Part shown: positions 5,342 to 8,145 of the stretch, in pieces
Numbering within the stretch: the stretch's first letter is position 1
How the letters are laid out: each line of letters begins with the position of its first letter
Assembly (NCBI GenBank): GCA_016209155.1
Contig: JACQWU010000301.1
Location: forward strand, 1 to 8,145
Length of the DNA: 8,145 nt
Origin: Candidatus Desantisiibacteriota bacterium
GTDB lineage: Bacteria; JACRDZ01
Direction: 5' to 3'
The notes under the pieces: generated by a model
What the model saw: only the letters and a program-made list of their open reading frames with translations
What the model was told of the DNA's origin: nothing
Database searches by the model: none
Made by a program: the position numbers and the translations under genes

Positions 5342-8145
5342 ATGAATAGAAAAATATCATATACAATATCAGTTTTAATTTTGTTAATTTTAAGTTTATT
5401 TACAACTGAATCACAAAATATTTATGCAGAAGTTTATGGGAGCATATCGGGGAAGGTGGTATTTGCAGAAACTGGAGAACCAGTGAAAGGAATACTAGTA
5501 TCTATATCTGTTTTAGACCCAAAGACATGCACTCCATTATCATGTAGTATTAGCAGTGCGATAAAGACTGATGTGAATGGTAATTATGTTTTTAATAGAA
5601 TTCCTCCAGGGGAATATAAAATAAATTTAAGTGATATTACTACTGAATATAATCATTATTATTATGATACAAGTATGGGAAGGTTAGCTTCTGGATATTC
5701 TGATGCTGATTGTGAGAAATATAAATTATTTGTTGGAAAGAAGTCGGTGGATGACTATGTATATGGAAGAGTATATGAATCACATAAATTACCTATAAAA
5801 TTTTTGTTAGGGAAAAATATAACAGAATTAAATATTTTGCTTAAAAAAGTATATGGAACAATTTCAGGAAGAGTACTACGTCAAGATAATGGTCTATTTG
5901 ATGGCTCTATTAGAGTGGAACCTGCAAGTATAGTTGATAATAATACTTATTATTCCCGTTATTATGGCATTTGGGTGGAAAAAAACGATGGTTCTTTTTT
6001 ATTAGATTTATTAGCAGATTCAGTTGATTGGAATTTATTTATAACATATAGTCCATCTTATAGTATGTTTAAAACAGAATTTGGAATTAAACGTTCTATT
6101 AATTATGGGTATAAACACTCTAATTCGATAGACACACGTGGAGCAAAAGATGTAAAAGATATTATAATCTATCCCGTGTTTGATACAACCACAGGATTTG
6201 TCGTTACTGTGTATGATACAAGTCAAATTTTTTTAGAGGGAATAGAAGTGGAATTAATTCATAAAAATAGATTAGGACAAAAAGAATATTCTATGTTAGC
6301 CAGTACAGATGAAGATGGGAAAGTATTTTTTAAAGCAGTGCCATCTGGGACATATAATATTACTCTGACGAAATTAATGATGGTGGAAGAAGAAAGAAGT
6401 ATTGGTCGAGGTAAATATGCTAAAAAAATAAAGGAATTGGTTCAAGGCTGGAAAACATATGAATATCCAGAGGCAATAGAAATTATTTTAAATAATATTC
6501 TTAAAAAAAATCTAATTTATGAAGAAAATAAAACTATTCTTAAAACACCTTTATATTTAAAATCTTCATTAGAGAGAAAGTGTTTTTCACTAGCAGATGA
6601 TTTGTGTGGCGCAGTATGTAATAATTTAAAGGATGCTGAATGTGCAAGTGAAGGTCCGTGTCCTACACCTGCTTCAGATCCAAGTGATCCTTGTCCAGGT
6701 GCAACATGTGGAGGAGATACAAAATGTACATCAATCGGTGAGGGCGCAGGTTTACCAGTTCCTACAATAAACTGTAGTAATCCAGAATTTTATGATATTG
6801 TTGCAGTACATGAAAATGTGCATGTGGGACAACTTGCGCCTTGTAGCCAGTATAAAACATGGGAGGAATATTTTTCAAAAATAAGGGCAAATAGATGTGC
6901 TTGGGAACATGCAGCTTATAGTGCTGAAATACCATATTGGGAGGGATTAAGAGATAGATGTAGAAATGTTTTGAATCTTGGTAACGATTGGTGTGATGAA
7001 CAATTCGCAGTAAACGATCCAATCATTCCAGAGCCGTTGTATTACTCCCAACTTCCCGATGCAGCCATTCTTGATAATGGCGCATCAGAACAAATGCAAA
7101 GCCTTTTAAGCACATTTCGCTATGGTAACATCCTCACGGACATAACAACCACACCTCAGGAGTTATTCAGCTATTCCAAAGTTTGTGTTATCCCTACAGG
7201 TGGTCTTGTAGGTAACGATTCCTCCCCACAATTTAAAGCATTACTCGAACAATATGTATCTGCAGGCGGATTTATTGTAGTAATGGCAACTCAGCATAAT
7301 AGCGATCTTTCATGCATTCCTGTTCCAGAAGGAGAGAGTCTCAACGGATACATGTGGCGCGAAGACATGAGCTGCACAGCAAATTCGATTGAGATACAGG
7401 ACTGGCATAATATTTTAAGCGGGCAAAGTAAAAATATTCTATCCGAACCAGTAGATGGTTATTTTACCTCCTGGCCAAAAGATGCAAAAATTTTATTACG
7501 AAGATCAAAAAATGGTCAACCGTGTATGTTGCTTTATAAATATGGTTCAGGCTGGGTATTGGCAACAACAATTTACACAGACTATGGTTATAGCGTAGGG
7601 CAAGCAAGCACAAGCGGAAAAGCTTTACTTCGTAACATAATCACCTGGGCTAGAAATTCTGTTGAGATGATAGAATATAGACCTGGTAGTTCAATAAATA
7701 TTCCGATTACAATAACTAATAAAACGGAGAAAGAAAGTGCAAGTGTAAGTGTAAGTGTAAGTGTTTTAACGCCCGATGGAGCGGAGAAGGAAAAAATCCC
7801 TCTTAATCTCCCTTTGCAAAAGGGAGAAACAGGAGCATATACATACACTGGAACAGCAGGACAAGAACTCGGCATATGGCGTATAGAATATGCTTTATTG
7901 GATTCAGCAGGCATAGAAATGCAAAAGGAATCGGCTGGTGCTAATTTTGCCGTATCTTCTCCGCCAGCTAATATAAAACCTGCTCCAGACTTATCCTTTT
8001 CAGTTCAAAGCAATACAGAGAATTATGTTAAAGGCAGTAGTGCTGTGTTTACAATAATTAGCTGGAATACCAGTGATGAGGAAAGAAATATTACGTGTAA
8101 ATATTTCTTCCCTCATCACTGGTGGAACACACAAAATGTGCAGTA
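5342..8145 (+). CDS. Secreted multidomain protein with HExxH metallopeptidase-like core (paralogue B), open at window end
   Basis: The frame is open for 934 codons plus two bases with no stop before the edge. The start is ATG 5342 after GGAGG, and the signal peptide is almost identical to paralogue A (cleavage after IYA, residue 29). The domain order is the same: three carboxypeptidase-regulatory-like sandwiches, a Cys-rich core, an amidotransferase/flavodoxin-like domain (about 573-771) and Ig-like domains. The core carries HENVH at 490-494 (6809-6823), then Q497, C519, E522 and E529. These align with HEKVH, Q480, C502, E505 and E512 of paralogue A although the surrounding sequence is only about half identical by eye. 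It is 19 codons longer than A over the shared length: 17 in the diverged middle and 2 in a Ser-Val tract. The C-terminal half is richer in G+C than the middle. Likely an exported putative zinc metallopeptidase; activity and substrate are unknown. The true C-terminus is not visible. Confidence 0.92.
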   Translation, partial: MNRKISYTISVLILLILSLFTTESQNIYAEVYGSISGKVVFAETGEPVKGILVSISVLDPKTCTPLSCSISSAIKTDVNGNYVFNRIPPGEYKINLSDITTEYNHYYYDTSMGRLASGYSDADCEKYKLFVGKKSVDDYVYGRVYESHKLPIKFLLGKNITELNILLKKVYGTISGRVLRQDNGLFDGSIRVEPASIVDNNTYYSRYYGIWVEKNDGSFLLDLLADSVDWNLFITYSPSYSMFKTEFGIKRSINYGYKHSNSIDTRGAKDVKDIIIYPVFDTTTGFVVTVYDTSQIFLEGIEVELIHKNRLGQKEYSMLASTDEDGKVFFKAVPSGTYNITLTKLMMVEEERSIGRGKYAKKIKELVQGWKTYEYPEAIEIILNNILKKNLIYEENKTILKTPLYLKSSLERKCFSLADDLCGAVCNNLKDAECASEGPCPTPASDPSDPCPGATCGGDTKCTSIGEGAGLPVPTINCSNPEFYDIVAVHENVHVGQLAPCSQYKTWEEYFSKIRANRCAWEHAAYSAEIPYWEGLRDRCRNVLNLGNDWCDEQFAVNDPIIPEPLYYSQLPDAAILDNGASEQMQSLLSTFRYGNILTDITTTPQELFSYSKVCVIPTGGLVGNDSSPQFKALLEQYVSAGGFIVVMATQHNSDLSCIPVPEGESLNGYMWREDMSCTANSIEIQDWHNILSGQSKNILSEPVDGYFTSWPKDAKILLRRSKNGQPCMLLYKYGSGWVLATTIYTDYGYSVGQASTSGKALLRNIITWARNSVEMIEYRPGSSINIPITITNKTEKESASVSVSVSVLTPDGAEKEKIPLNLPLQKGETGAYTYTGTAGQELGIWRIEYALLDSAGIEMQKESAGANFAVSSPPANIKPAPDLSFSVQSNTENYVKGSSAVFTIISWNTSDEERNITCKYFFPHHWWNTQNVQ
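7735..7764 (+). repeat. AAGTGT hexamer microsatellite in the third gene
   Basis: Five tandem hexamers (AAGTGC once, then AAGTGT four times) encode (A)SVSVSVSV within an Ig-like domain. The equivalent tract in paralogue A is shorter by two residues, so slippage in 6-base steps is likely and stays in frame. Confidence 0.85.
7793..7827 (+). repeat. Palindromic CCCTTTGCAAAAGGG-type repeat inside the third gene
   Basis: This is the second copy of the in-frame palindromic repeat (arms 7807-7815 and 7819-7827, loop GCA), again giving KIPLNLPLQKGE. Its presence at the same codon position in both paralogues shows that it entered the gene before the duplication. Confidence 0.7.
8070..8122. repeat. 23-bp inverted repeat (long hairpin), second copy
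   Basis: Identical in all bases to 5127-5179, including the single arm mismatch. It ends 23 bases before the window edge, just as the first copy ends 23 bases before the unit junction. Confidence 0.85.

Larger units (their letters stand above)
5203..8145 (+). repeat. Tandem unit 2 (beta-helix tail, spacer, protease-like gene)
   Basis: This 2943-base unit aligns with 2317-5202. It is 57 bases longer, all in whole codons within the gene. The offset is 2886 at the unit start and through the gene start, and 2943 at the end. The last base of the window matches the last base of unit 1, so the unit is complete by the same definition but may continue. Confidence 0.9.

Noticed and set aside
7588-7914. 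Antisense 108-residue frame with SPFCKGRLRGIF, and its counterpart at 4663-4905
   Set aside because: This is the familiar antisense reading of the palindromic repeat; both lie entirely within the protease-like genes.

Overview
This is an AT-rich window that is almost entirely coding, and every gene lies on the + strand. Strong GGAGG ribosome-binding sites and one classical signal-peptide start shared by two genes indicate a bacterium. The large secreted repeat proteins and an in-frame CCCTTTGCAAAAGGG-type palindromic repeat suit an uncultured bacterium with a repeat-rich genome. Nothing here allows a phylum to be named. No RNA genes, CRISPR array or transposase genes were seen.

Layout: (1) Positions 3-2429 hold the 3' part of a very large right-handed beta-helix protein whose start lies left of the window. 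(2) After a 26-base gap with a good Shine-Dalgarno site comes a secreted multidomain protein at 2456-5209. Its order is signal peptide, three carboxypeptidase-regulatory-like beta-sandwich domains, a Cys-rich region with an HExxH zinc-protease motif, a glutamine-amidotransferase/flavodoxin-like domain, and Ig-like domains. (3) At 5203-5315 there is an orphan copy of the last 37 codons of the beta-helix gene, fused directly to the end of gene 2. (4) After an almost identical 26-base gap, a paralogue of gene 2 starts at 5342 and stays open to the window end.

Positions 2317-5202 and 5203-8145 are therefore two tandem copies of one unit: beta-helix tail, spacer, protease-like gene. The copies are very similar at both ends but strongly diverged in the middle, where the putative catalytic core lies. 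Both keep an open frame and the residues HExxHxxQ...C..E..A[FY].AE, which suggests two selected paralogues that have diversified.

The last base of the window aligns with the last base of unit one (5202), and the final 99 bases repeat 5104-5202 exactly. The junction at 5202/5203 and the end at 8145 may therefore be a real tandem-array boundary or an assembly artefact. The 3' end of gene 2 should be treated with caution.

Functionally, the genes look like a surface or extracellular module: a beta-helix (adhesin or carbohydrate-binding type) upstream of secreted putative metallopeptidases. The exported location is well supported; the substrate and the link between the genes are inference.
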